DNA of 64,000 nt from JBOGIG01 sp050742455 (lineage in GTDB: Bacteria; Actinomycetota; Acidimicrobiia; Acidimicrobiales; JBOGIG01), in assembly GCA_050742455.1 (NCBI GenBank), contig JBOGIG010000076.1:1-64000 (forward strand), in the 5' to 3' direction. A program made the position numbers and the translations under genes. The notes beneath the pieces were generated by a model that did not search any database, had not been told where the DNA came from, and saw nothing but the letters and a program-made list of their open reading frames with translations. Below are positions 47,243-55,809 of this stretch, piece after piece. The first letter of the stretch is position 1. Each line of letters opens with the position of its first letter.

Positions 47243-48544
47243 GTGAGGACCGGGCTGCGCTTGTTGGCCTGCGCCACCGTGATCGGCATCGTGCTGGCCG
47301 GGTGTTCGTCCAAGGGGGCACTGGCCACAGGCAGCGACCCCAACGGTGTGGCCCGATCGGTAAACGTCAGTCACGATTACTCCGCCTTTTACCGAGTGGC
47401 GAGCCCGCTGCCCGCCGGAGCCCCGGGGAGCTTGATACGGGGCCAGGTCGTGACCGGAGTGCCAGGTGTCCCGGCCGGCGCCACGGCGTGGCGAATCCTG
47501 TATCACTCGCGGTCCATCTACAACCGCGACATGGCCGTGTCCGGATACGTCATCGTTCCCTCTGGACCCGTCCCTCCCGGGGGACGGACAGTGGTGTCAT
47601 GGACTCATGGCACCACCGGGATAACACCGGAATGCAACCCTTCCCATTTCGACACAGGCGGGCCGAATCGCCCCTATCTTGTTCCCGATCTCGCCGCATT
47701 TTTGCGAGCCGGCTACATAGTCGCCGCCACCGACTATCCCGATCCGGGTGGCCTGCAGCCTTACCTGCTGGGAGAGTCCGAAGGTCGCAGCGTGCTCGAT
47801 GCGACCCGGGCATCCCACCATCTCCCTGCCGTGCATGCCAGTGCCACAACCCTGATCTATGGCCACTCCCAAGGGGGCCATGCCGCATTGTTCGCGGGTG
47901 AGATCGCACCGACCTACGCCCCCGACCTCAAGATCGCCGGGGTCGTTGCCGCCGCACCGGCAACCAACCTGTCACTCATCCTGTCCCTCGTCGCCGGCCC
48001 CGCCGGGCAGGGCGCCCTGGCCTTCGAGATGTACGCGGCCTGGTCCTGGTCCCACACCTACAACGACTTGCCCGCGGCCGACTTCTTTACCCCGGCCGCA
48101 TCGGCGCAAATGGGGGCCATCACCAGCGGGTGCCTGACCCACACCGTGAGCGTCATAGCCAAGGACCACCTGACTGTGTCCCAGGTCTTCGTGCCCAGCG
48201 CTGCCACCAACCCGGTCGTTGTGGCCCATGCTCGAATGAACGATCCGGGTCGCGTGCATACCGACGTGCCCATGCTCGTGGTGCAAGGAACCGCAGACAC
48301 CACAGTTCCCCCGGCTCTCACCGACCTATACGTCCAGAAGATGGCGTGCCCAATCGGGGACAAGATGGACTACCTCAAATTCCGCGGGGTCACACACGGG
48401 CAGATCCCGACTGCGGCGGCCCCCACCATCCTGGCGTGGATGTCAGGCCGCCTTCACCCAGGGTCAGGCAGTCCCGTGACCTGCGGGCTACCGGGGGACG
48501 CTCGCACGGTTACACCAGGCAGCACGGTTACACCAGGCCACTGA
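47243..48544 (+). CDS. Secreted lipoprotein lipase/esterase (alpha/beta hydrolase)
   Basis: A 433-residue exported enzyme. The signal peptide ends in the lipobox IVLAGCSS, so it is anchored by lipid at a cysteine near residue 21. The nucleophile elbow is TLIYGHSQGGHAALFAG. The acid and His of the triad are probably in MLVVQGTADTTVPPALT and FRGVTHGQIPTAA. It resembles secretory lipases of the LIP family, which split triacylglycerols or other esters. The start is GTG. The C-terminal tail includes a duplicated TVTPGS/TVTPGH encoded by an 18-bp repeat. Confidence 0.87.
   Translation: MRTGLRLLACATVIGIVLAGCSSKGALATGSDPNGVARSVNVSHDYSAFYRVASPLPAGAPGSLIRGQVVTGVPGVPAGATAWRILYHSRSIYNRDMAVSGYVIVPSGPVPPGGRTVVSWTHGTTGITPECNPSHFDTGGPNRPYLVPDLAAFLRAGYIVAATDYPDPGGLQPYLLGESEGRSVLDATRASHHLPAVHASATTLIYGHSQGGHAALFAGEIAPTYAPDLKIAGVVAAAPATNLSLILSLVAGPAGQGALAFEMYAAWSWSHTYNDLPAADFFTPAASAQMGAITSGCLTHTVSVIAKDHLTVSQVFVPSAATNPVVVAHARMNDPGRVHTDVPMLVVQGTADTTVPPALTDLYVQKMACPIGDKMDYLKFRGVTHGQIPTAAAPTILAWMSGRLHPGSGSPVTCGLPGDARTVTPGSTVTPGH
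48504..48538. repeat. 18-bp tandem duplication at the lipase gene end
   Basis: GCACGGTTACACCAGGCA is followed by GCACGGTTACACCAGGC. The duplication lies in the last dozen codons of the lipase gene, ending 6 bp before the stop. Confidence 0.92.
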
Positions 48545-48709
48545 CCACGCTCAGCAACGTCTCAGGGGATAACGGTCATAATTTGGGAAAGGTAAGGCAG
48601 AACGAGATTCCGCCACCACGGGGGGACTCCGGCGAACCTTCGGAGGCAATGAAAACTCCAACTCCGCTGATGCAAACGACCAAATATTGAACAACCAAAT
48701 GACGAACAG

Positions 48710-50020
48710 TTGACTTCCATTCCTGATCTGGCCGAACGTGACACCGTGGTGGGTACCTCCTCAACTGTCGCGACCAGAAACAGGCACTCCCTGAAGCGGT
48801 CGAACCGCAGTCGCCGTTCCGATTCAGACCGCGCCACCACTGCCCAACGTCGGCACGTATTGCGATGGTGCGCCATCATCGTCCTCACCCCAATCCTGAC
48901 CCTGGCCAGTTGGTCAGTGGTGGGCACGCTGTCCATGCCCGGTCACGATCCGCTCTCGGTGCGCTGGGTCGAATGGGTGAGAGGCCATGGCGGCTCGGGC
49001 GTGGTCCAACTTGCCGAGCAGTTCTGGTACTCCCACCACCAGCCGAGCACCCACGGCCGACCGGCTCCGGGACTCATCAAGCCGGTTGCCCCCAAGGGTC
49101 TGGTGGCCGCTCGCAGCGGTCATCTCGCCACCCCGCTTCCCGTGACTCCGCCCATCTCGCCCCCCATCGCCGGCGAAGGCGTATGGCGGCCGGCCGGGCG
49201 GACGGTCAACGGTCTGCCGGCCATCTATACGACGACCTTGCGACCCGACCCCCAACACCCCAGCGTGGTGAGCGCCCTGGCCTGGATCGACCAGACCCTG
49301 GTCTCGGCCCAACTTTATGCCGGGGCATCAGAGCCAGGAGGATCGGGTTGGAAGTACACGTCCCCGATCCCCAATGCGCAGCGACCATCCCTGGTTGCCG
49401 CCTTCAATTCGGGCTTTCGCCTCGGCGACTCCCATGGTGGTTACTATTCCGAGTCCAGGATGGTAAAACCACTGGTACCGGGTACTGCCTCATTGGTGAT
49501 CGACAAGAATGGGACCGCTACGGTCGGCCAATGGGGAAGAGACGTGTCCATGAGCTCCTCGGTCTCATCCGTCCGCCAAAATCTTTACCTGATAGTCGAC
49601 AACGGGACCGTGGTGCCGGGACTGGCCAACGGCACTATCAAGAGGTGGGGGGCAACGGTGGGCAACAAGTTGTACGTGTGGCGATCGGGGGTCGGAATCA
49701 CCGCCGGCGGAGCCCTGGTGTACGCCGCCGGGCCCGATCTGAGCATCTCGACCTTGGCCGACTCCCTGGCCCGGGCTGGCGCGGTGCGGGCCATGGAGCT
49801 CGATATAAACACAGACTGGGTCAACTTCTATTCCTTTAACCAGGCTCCAGGCCAGCCGGCCAGCGCATCTAACGGCGCCAAGTTGCTTCCGGGTATGCAC
49901 CGGGGAGTGGATCGCTACTTTCTGACCGATTCACGCGACTTCATCGCTCTTTCAGCTCGCGACAACGTCGGGTCAACGCCGGCCGGCGGGGCGGGCCACC
50001 GACCGGGAATATTCCCGTGA
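48710..50020 (+). CDS. Phosphodiester glycosidase (NAGPA)-like exported protein
   Basis: A 436-residue protein with an N-terminal membrane anchor (about residues 50-75, CAIIVLTPILTLASWSVVG) and a C-terminal NAGPA domain. The domain is seen in VAAFNSGFRLGDSHGGYYSE, NLYLIVDNGTVVPGL, and ALVYAAGPDLSISTLADSLA with RAMELDINTDWVNFYSF. The human namesake removes GlcNAc from a phosphodiester; bacterial members may act on wall glycopolymers. Its stop overlaps the UbiA start (GTGA), so it belongs to the decaprenylphosphoryl-arabinose operon. The listed start is a TTG without a good ribosome binding site; a later GTG is possible. Confidence 0.82.
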   Translation: MTSIPDLAERDTVVGTSSTVATRNRHSLKRSNRSRRSDSDRATTAQRRHVLRWCAIIVLTPILTLASWSVVGTLSMPGHDPLSVRWVEWVRGHGGSGVVQLAEQFWYSHHQPSTHGRPAPGLIKPVAPKGLVAARSGHLATPLPVTPPISPPIAGEGVWRPAGRTVNGLPAIYTTTLRPDPQHPSVVSALAWIDQTLVSAQLYAGASEPGGSGWKYTSPIPNAQRPSLVAAFNSGFRLGDSHGGYYSESRMVKPLVPGTASLVIDKNGTATVGQWGRDVSMSSSVSSVRQNLYLIVDNGTVVPGLANGTIKRWGATVGNKLYVWRSGVGITAGGALVYAAGPDLSISTLADSLARAGAVRAMELDINTDWVNFYSFNQAPGQPASASNGAKLLPGMHRGVDRYFLTDSRDFIALSARDNVGSTPAGGAGHRPGIFP

Positions 50021-50991
50021 CCCTGACCCCCGTCACCCCGAGCCCCGTGGCGAGGCCCCCGGCGCTCGGTGTCTCGGCCGTCGCCAATCCGCCGGCGACG
50101 CTTCAACCCGGTGGGTTCTCCCAAGTCCGGGGTCTGCTCATTGCCGCCCGCCCGCGCCAATGGGTAAAGAACCTGTTGGTGCTGGCTGCGCCGGTCCTGG
50201 CCGGGGTGGCCCTTCATCCCGGCCCACTCATGGCCTCCATTGGGGCGGTCTTGGCCTTCACCCTGGCCGCATCGGGCACCTATCTGATCAACGATGCCCG
50301 GGACGTGGCCGCCGATCGACTCCATCCGGTCAAGCGAACCCGCCCCGTGGCTGCCGGGGTCGTCTCGGCGCGCATGGCCAGCTTTTCCGGCTTGGGGGCC
50401 CTGGCGATGGGATTGGGCCTGGGCCTGGCCATAGCCCCCATGCTGGGCCTGGTCATCGCCATCTACGGCGTCGTCTCCGTTAGCTACAGCGTTTGGCTCA
50501 AGCACCTGGCCATCGTGGAACTGGCCATCGTGGTGTCGGGATTCATTCTTCGCACCTGGGCCGGGGCCGAAGCGGGCCGGGTCGGGCTCTCGAACAAATT
50601 CCTGGCCGTGGCCTGCGCCGGCTCGCTCTTTGTCGTGGTGGGAAAGCGATCGGCAGAACAGATCCAACTGGGCGCCCTGGCCGGCCAACACCGGCGTTCG
50701 CTGGCCGCCTACTCACCCCGCTTCCTGACCTGGTTGCGCCTGTCCGCCCTGTTCCTCACCATCGCCGCCTACGCCGCCTGGGCTGTGCTCAAGGTCACCC
50801 CGTCCGGTCACTCGCCCGTCTGGTTCGATCTTTCCCTCCTCCCCTTCCTGGCCGCCCTGGTCCGCTATGAATCCTGCGCCAGCAGTGGGAGGGGCGGCTC
50901 ACCTGAGGAGATCATGCTGAGCGACCGATGGTTCGGCGTCTTCGGAGTGGCTTGGGCCTTCACGGTGCTCATGGGCCTGTATGGCCCTTGA
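50017..50991 (+). CDS. ubiA: Decaprenyl-phosphate phosphoribosyltransferase (UbiA family)
   Basis: A 324-residue polytopic membrane enzyme closely resembling mycobacterial Rv3806c. RPRQWVKNLLVLAAPVLAG opens the domain. The metal/pyrophosphate motif is YLINDARDVAADRLHPVKRT, followed by RPVAAGVVSA. The second conserved region is VSYSVWLKHLAIVELAIVVS, with VVVGKRSAEQIQ further on. It joins phosphoribose from PRPP to decaprenyl phosphate, the first step towards the arabinose donor of the cell wall. The following genes encode the two epimerase subunits, in order of the pathway. Confidence 0.92.
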   Translation: MTLTPVTPSPVARPPALGVSAVANPPATLQPGGFSQVRGLLIAARPRQWVKNLLVLAAPVLAGVALHPGPLMASIGAVLAFTLAASGTYLINDARDVAADRLHPVKRTRPVAAGVVSARMASFSGLGALAMGLGLGLAIAPMLGLVIAIYGVVSVSYSVWLKHLAIVELAIVVSGFILRTWAGAEAGRVGLSNKFLAVACAGSLFVVVGKRSAEQIQLGALAGQHRRSLAAYSPRFLTWLRLSALFLTIAAYAAWAVLKVTPSGHSPVWFDLSLLPFLAALVRYESCASSGRGGSPEEIMLSDRWFGVFGVAWAFTVLMGLYGP

Positions 50992-52453
50992 GGTCCTCCA
51001 GGGTTGGGGGCACGTCACGGCCAGTGGGTCAAGGGTCTCGCGCCCGGTCGGCACCCAAGGGGCATCAGCGGTGGAGGATGCCATCAGGCGTAGCGGGGGG
51101 CGGGGCATCCTGGTTCGGGGCATGGGGCGAAGTTACGGCGACGCCGCTCAGTTGGCCGGGGGTGACGTCGTTGAGCTTTCGCAGGTTTCCCGGCTGGTCC
51201 GAATAGACGACGAGGCGGCAACGGTCAGAGCCGGGGGCGGGGTCACGATCGACCACCTGCTCCGCCTCTTGGTGCCTCGAGGCTGGTTTCTGCCGGTCAC
51301 CCCGGGGACACGCCATGTGAGCTTGGGCGGGGCCATCGCCGCCGACGTGCACGGCAAGAACCACCATGCCGACGGCAGCATCGGGAGCCACCTCAAGACC
51401 ATCGAACTTGTGTCGCCCACCGGTCGGCACACGCTATTCCCCCAAGGCCCCAGTGCCGACGTCTTTTGGGCAACGGTGGGCGGCATGGGATTGACCGGCG
51501 CCATCATCGAGGCCGAACTGGGTCTGATCCCTATCGAGGCCGCCTCCATGACGGTTCGTACCGAGCGCCTCGACGATCTCGACGACCTCCTGGGAGCCAT
51601 GGCTGCCAGGAGTTCGGCGCACCGCTATTCGGTGGCGTGGTTGGACACTTTGGCACCCGGCGCCCGGCTGGGACGATCTCTTCTTTCCCTGGGCCATCAC
51701 AGCACCCAAGCCGAAGTGAAGGCCTTGGCCAGGGGATTGGTCCGGGCGAAACACTCCCAGCCCGAGCGATCATCGTCGTGGCAGGCGCCCCCATCATTGT
51801 CGTGGCAGGCGCCTACCAGCCTGCCGGTCCCCCGTCTCCCCGATCGACTTCTCAACGCCAGCTCGGCACGGGTTCTCAACGCCTGGCGCTTCCGTCGAAC
51901 GCCAACCGGCCCTGATCCCAAGCTGGCATCGCTGAATGCCTTCTTCTATCCCCTCGATGCTCTGTCCAATTGGTTTCGCCTCTACGGACGGCGCGGCCTC
52001 CTCCAGTACCAGTTCGTGGTGCCCTTCGGGGCAGAGTCGGTGGTTCAGGATTGCCTGGAACAATTAGGTGGTGATGAGTTCCCGATATTTCTGGCCGTGC
52101 TCAAGACGATGGGGCCGCGGGACCTGGCACCCTTGTCATTTCCCGGACCGGGCTGGACACTGGCCTTGGACCTGGCCGGCGGCAATCCTGATCTGGGGCC
52201 GGTGCTGGATCGGATGGACCAGAGGGTGGCCGAGGCGGGTGGCCGCGTCTATTTGGCCAAGGATTGCCGTATGAGACCCGATTTGGTGTCTGCCATGTAC
52301 CCAGGACTGGACCAGTGGAGAAGGACTCGGGCCGTGGTCGACCCCCTGGGGTTGTTTCGATCCGACCTGGCCCATCGCTTGGGCCTGGTTCCCGGCCCCA
52401 CCCCCGAACCGCTGGATCACCCCCTGGGCGGAGATGGGAAGATGCGCCGATGA
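50981..52453 (+). CDS. dprE1: Decaprenylphosphoryl-ribose 2'-oxidase subunit
   Basis: A 490-residue FAD enzyme of the VAO/oxidoreductase fold. It oxidises decaprenylphosphoryl-ribose at C2', and DprE2 then reduces the ketone to the arabinose form. Motifs include RGMGRSYGDAAQ, TPGTRHVSLGGAIAADVHGK with NHHADGSIG, and YLAKDCRMRPDLVSAMYPG with Lys427 matching Lys418 of the M. tuberculosis enzyme. At the position of the mycobacterial Cys387, target of benzothiazinones, it has Ala395 (GWTLALDL). A Ser/Pro-rich insertion near 265-285 carries a duplicated SWQAP. Its ATG overlaps the ubiA end by 11 bp. Confidence 0.92.
   Translation: MALEVLQGWGHVTASGSRVSRPVGTQGASAVEDAIRRSGGRGILVRGMGRSYGDAAQLAGGDVVELSQVSRLVRIDDEAATVRAGGGVTIDHLLRLLVPRGWFLPVTPGTRHVSLGGAIAADVHGKNHHADGSIGSHLKTIELVSPTGRHTLFPQGPSADVFWATVGGMGLTGAIIEAELGLIPIEAASMTVRTERLDDLDDLLGAMAARSSAHRYSVAWLDTLAPGARLGRSLLSLGHHSTQAEVKALARGLVRAKHSQPERSSSWQAPPSLSWQAPTSLPVPRLPDRLLNASSARVLNAWRFRRTPTGPDPKLASLNAFFYPLDALSNWFRLYGRRGLLQYQFVVPFGAESVVQDCLEQLGGDEFPIFLAVLKTMGPRDLAPLSFPGPGWTLALDLAGGNPDLGPVLDRMDQRVAEAGGRVYLAKDCRMRPDLVSAMYPGLDQWRRTRAVVDPLGLFRSDLAHRLGLVPGPTPEPLDHPLGGDGKMRR
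51771..51815. repeat. 24-bp imperfect tandem duplication inside dprE1
   Basis: GTCGTGGCAGGCGCC recurs at 51775 and 51799 with near-identical flanks, duplicating SWQAPxSL in frame within a surface-loop-like insertion. Confidence 0.88.
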
Positions 52454-53220
52454 ACGATGCCTTGGGCCATCCCCAGTCGGTATTGATTCTGGGCGGATCC
52501 TCCGACATCGGTCGGGCTCTTTTGCGGGTGCTCATTCCCCGGCGAACCAGGACCGTCATCCTTGCCGGGCGCGGAGTCGGGAGCGGGGGCGAGCTGGACC
52601 AGGCCGCCCAAGAAGCACGCCAACTGGGAGCCCATGCTGTAACCACGGTGGAATGGGACGCCACCGATGTCGAGCGCCACGCCTTGATTCTCGGCGAGAT
52701 CCTGGGCCGGCACGACATCGACCTGGTGCTGATGGCCGTGGGCCGCCTCGGTCATCAAGAAACGGTGGAAATGCACCCTTCCCAGGCCCATGACCTGATC
52801 GACGTTAATTTTGCCGGTCCGGCCGTGTCCTGCCTCATCGTGGCCAATGCCCTGAGGGCTCAGGGTCATGGCATCCTGGTCGTGCTGTCCTCGGTGGCCG
52901 GCGAAGTGGTGCGCCGGGATAACTTCGTCTACGGGTCGGCCAAGGCCGGGCTGGACGGGTTCGCCCTGGGACTGGGGGACTCACTGCGCCACTCCGGGGC
53001 CAGGGTCATGGTGGTGCGGCCGGGCTTCGTCCATACCCGCATGACAGCCGGGTTGGCCCCGGCCCCCATGTCCATCACAGCCGACGAACTGGCCCGCCAC
53101 ATCCTGGCCGGGCTGAGTCGGCGCCGGGTCGTCGTATGGGCTCCGCCCCGGCTGCGAGGGGTGATGAGCGTACTTCGACACCTGCCCCGCCGACTGCTCG
53201 CGCTCATCCCCCATCAGTAG
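52450..53220 (+). CDS. dprE2: Decaprenylphosphoryl-2-keto-ribose reductase (SDR)
   Basis: A 256-residue short-chain dehydrogenase from the ATG at 52450, which overlaps the dprE1 stop (ATGA). The nucleotide site is VLILGGSSDIGRALLRVL and the catalytic motif VYGSAKAGLDGFALGLGDSL; the active-site Ser lies in LVVLSSVAGEV. It completes the epimerisation begun by DprE1, giving decaprenylphosphoryl-arabinose. The in-frame frame from 52264 is inside dprE1 and is rejected. It is the last gene of the operon. Confidence 0.92.
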   Translation: MNDALGHPQSVLILGGSSDIGRALLRVLIPRRTRTVILAGRGVGSGGELDQAAQEARQLGAHAVTTVEWDATDVERHALILGEILGRHDIDLVLMAVGRLGHQETVEMHPSQAHDLIDVNFAGPAVSCLIVANALRAQGHGILVVLSSVAGEVVRRDNFVYGSAKAGLDGFALGLGDSLRHSGARVMVVRPGFVHTRMTAGLAPAPMSITADELARHILAGLSRRRVVVWAPPRLRGVMSVLRHLPRRLLALIPHQ

Positions 53221-53249
53221 CCTCCCCGCGACCGGCCCGGGGGGAATAG

Positions 53250-53302
53250 TTGAGACCTCAATTATGTTGACCGAAAGGCCGCCGCTTCAACCTGAGGCGG
53301 CC
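53250..53302 (+). promoter_or_regulatory. Inverted repeats upstream of the pirin gene
   Basis: Two elements lie within 75 bp of the pirin start. TTGAG-AC-CTCAA at 53250-53261 could be an operator. GGCCGCC, 12-nt loop, GGCGGCC at 53277-53302 is a 7-bp hairpin that could be the end of the dprE transcript or a leader structure. No known regulator motif is claimed. Confidence 0.35.
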
Positions 53303-53322
53303 CAGAATAGACAGGAGGCTCG

Positions 53323-54318
53323 ATGCCAGCCGTAACCGCTGATCCTTTGACCCTTCCCAAGATCGATCGTCCCGGACCTGATGCCATCCAGCGACAGGTG
53401 CGCTCGCTGACCACCGCGCCTCGTGGGTTCGAGGGTGAAGGCTTCCCGGTGCGTCGGGCCTTCGCCGGGATCGATCTGGCCAGCCTGGACCCGTTCGTGC
53501 ACATGGACCAGATGGGAGAAGTCGACTACGCCCCAGGTGAACCCAAGGGGACAGCTTGGCACCCGCACAGGGGCTTCGAGACGGTCACCTACATGATCGA
53601 CGGGACTTTCGCCCATCGGGACTCCAATGGGGGTGGCGGCCTCATAACCAACGGCGACACCCAGTGGATGACAGCCGGTTCCGGCATCTTGCACATCGAG
53701 GCCCCCCCGGAGGCCCTGGTGGTCTCGGGAGGCTTGTTCCACGGGATCCAGCTTTGGGTCAACCTGCCTGCCGCCAACAAGTGGAGCGCTCCCCGGTATC
53801 AGGACCTGCGGGGCAACACCGCAGGACTGGTGGCCTCACCCGATGGGGGAGGCCTGGTGCGCATCATTTCGGGCCAGGTGTCGGGTCACGCCGGTCCGGG
53901 ATCGACCTTCACCCCCATCACCTTGGTGCACGCCACCCTGAGCCCTGGGGCCGGGTTGGAGCTGGCATGGAACCCTGCCTTCAATGCCTTGGCCTACGTC
54001 TTGGTCGGGGACGGAACCGCCGGAATACCCAAGCGTCCGATCCGATCCGGGCAGCTGGCCGTGTTCGGTCCGGGCGACGCCATCACCGTGGGGGCCGACA
54101 CCAGCCAGACCGACCATGCCCCCAATCTGGAGCTCTTGTTACTGGGTGGAAAGCCCATCAGGGAGCCGGTGGCCCACTACGGACCATTCGTCATGAACAC
54201 TCGGGCCGAGCTGCAAGAGGCATTCGAGGACTACCAAGCCGGACGCTTGGGTGTGATCCCGGATTTGTCCAGCCCAATCGAGCCCAATCGATCCCGACCG
54301 GGCCTGCCGCCCACGTAG
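53323..54318 (+). CDS. Pirin-family protein (bicupin)
   Basis: A 331-residue bicupin. The metal-binding N-terminal cupin has PHRGFETVTYMIDGTFAHRD, with a further His and Glu in GSGILHIEAPPE. The second cupin is diverged, followed by the pirin C-terminal segment GPFVMNTRAELQEAFEDYQA. Some pirins are quercetin dioxygenases, others regulate enzymes. A strong GGAGG precedes the ATG. The end of the gene carries a small AGCCCAATCG duplication. There is no operon partner. Confidence 0.92.
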   Translation: MPAVTADPLTLPKIDRPGPDAIQRQVRSLTTAPRGFEGEGFPVRRAFAGIDLASLDPFVHMDQMGEVDYAPGEPKGTAWHPHRGFETVTYMIDGTFAHRDSNGGGGLITNGDTQWMTAGSGILHIEAPPEALVVSGGLFHGIQLWVNLPAANKWSAPRYQDLRGNTAGLVASPDGGGLVRIISGQVSGHAGPGSTFTPITLVHATLSPGAGLELAWNPAFNALAYVLVGDGTAGIPKRPIRSGQLAVFGPGDAITVGADTSQTDHAPNLELLLLGGKPIREPVAHYGPFVMNTRAELQEAFEDYQAGRLGVIPDLSSPIEPNRSRPGLPPT

Positions 54319-54320
54319 GG

Positions 54321-55445
54321 CTACGCAGGGGTACAGAGTGCCCCGGCCAAGGAAGCCACGGCAGTGGTCCGGCGCCACTGACGCACGGCGTTGGCGTCCA
54401 AACCGGCGGTGAAGAAGGCAAACGAGATGCCCGAATCGGGATCGGCAAAGGCAATCTGGCCCCCTGCCCCGTTGTGGCCGAACGTTCGAGACGACACGGT
54501 GCGGCCCATACCCCGCCGATGGGATTGCCCGTCGCCTCCGGCCATTACCAGTCCCAGTGTGCGGTTGGCCGGCACTCCTGTCAGGCGGTCGGGAAGATCG
54601 TTGCGCACCCGCGAGGTTGCGTCCGACAGTACGTTGGGGTCCCACAGGCCAAGGCTGTCGGTCAACAGGTTCTGGTAGAACAGAGCCAGATCCCCGGCCC
54701 TCATGAACCCACCACCACCGGGTACTCCCACCTGCCGGGTACCCGGAAGGTTGAAGCTCAATAAAGCGGCGTCGGTGACCTCGGTTTGAGGTAGTTCGCG
54801 CACCCCCAGCGCCGCCTCCAACTCATCGGGGGTCGAGGGCTGCCCCCGGGATTCGATGGTAGCGATGCCACCCTGTTCCCCAGGGGCCAGGCCCAGGACC
54901 CGGGGCAGGCCCAGGGGTGCGGTGATCCGGGACTCCAGGGCCGCGCAGTGATCCAGACCGGTAACCACGGCAATGACCTCGGCGAGGACCCAATGAGCCG
55001 AGGTCGGGTGGTACTCATAGGCGCTGCCGGGTTCCCAGTTGAGCCGCCAATGGGCAAATGCCTCCAAGCGTTCGCCCCGTTGCACCCACTGGGGAGGACC
55101 GAGCGGGGCATGGGGAAAGCCCGAGGTGTGCAGCATCACCTGCTCGAGGGTCACCGATTCCTTCCCCAAGGTGGCGAACCGGGGAATCCATTCGGCCACG
55201 GGCCTGGCCACGTCGATGCTCCCTTCGCCCATCAGCTGCCATATGACCGAGGCCACGAACGGCTTGGTCGCGCTGAAGACGGCGAAGCGGGTGTCGACGG
55301 AACACTGACCGAAGCACTCCTGGGCGACTATTTCTCCGTGTCGGGCCACGGCCAGGACCACGGCAGGCGACAATCCCTCCTCTACGTCACGCCGGGATCT
55401 CTCGACCAGGGCCTTGAGCCTCTCGGGGACGATTCGGGTGGTCAT
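54321..55445 (-). CDS. Serine hydrolase of the beta-lactamase/esterase (EstB) family
   Basis: A 374-residue protein of the class C beta-lactamase fold. The SxxK motif is FSATKPFVASVIWQLM. The second motif is YEYHPTSAHWVLAEV, a Tyr-based variant. The third is probably FGHNGAGGQIAFADPDSG. It has no signal peptide, so it is more likely an intracellular esterase or amidase than a drug-resistance enzyme. It is convergent with pirin with only 2 bp between the stop codons. Confidence 0.88.
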   Translation of the reverse strand: MTTRIVPERLKALVERSRRDVEEGLSPAVVLAVARHGEIVAQECFGQCSVDTRFAVFSATKPFVASVIWQLMGEGSIDVARPVAEWIPRFATLGKESVTLEQVMLHTSGFPHAPLGPPQWVQRGERLEAFAHWRLNWEPGSAYEYHPTSAHWVLAEVIAVVTGLDHCAALESRITAPLGLPRVLGLAPGEQGGIATIESRGQPSTPDELEAALGVRELPQTEVTDAALLSFNLPGTRQVGVPGGGGFMRAGDLALFYQNLLTDSLGLWDPNVLSDATSRVRNDLPDRLTGVPANRTLGLVMAGGDGQSHRRGMGRTVSSRTFGHNGAGGQIAFADPDSGISFAFFTAGLDANAVRQWRRTTAVASLAGALCTPA

Positions 55446-55527
55446 GAACCGCTCAGCCTAACCAGTGCTCCGCTCCAGGAGTTGGCCACCGGCACGGCCA
55501 CACCGGGTGGCCTTCGAAGATGAACGG

Positions 55528-55809
55528 TCATGCGCTGGCCGGCACTCGGGCAGTGCGCTGGCGATGCCCGCAACCGGGCCAGCAGCAGGGCCGACGCCGG
55601 CCTTCCTCCAGCTCCTCTTGAGTACGGCGAATACGACGTTGCCGGGTCACCGCCTGCTTGGCATCCTCGACCCAGCAGATGAACTCGTTGCGGGCCAGAG
55701 GCGTAATGTCCTTCCAAGCATCGAGTGCATTGGGGTTGGCGATCAGCGCCGCGCGCAGGTCGGCGGGAAGCTTGTGCACCGCCCCACCTGGCACACGTTG
55801 GCTACTCAT
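55528..55809 (-). CDS. YdeI/OmpD-associated family protein
   Basis: A 93-residue protein with the family core DAWKDITPLARNEFICWVED, KQAVTRQRRIRRTQEELEEG and the conserved RRPCCWPGCGHR near the end. It is shorter than two-domain relatives and corresponds to the C-terminal YdeI module. Function is unclear in general; some relatives protect against bacteriocins or cationic peptides. Its start overlaps the asd stop (ATGA), so it is probably co-translated with asd. Confidence 0.85.
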   Translation of the reverse strand: MSSQRVPGGAVHKLPADLRAALIANPNALDAWKDITPLARNEFICWVEDAKQAVTRQRRIRRTQEELEEGRRRPCCWPGCGHRQRTARVPASA

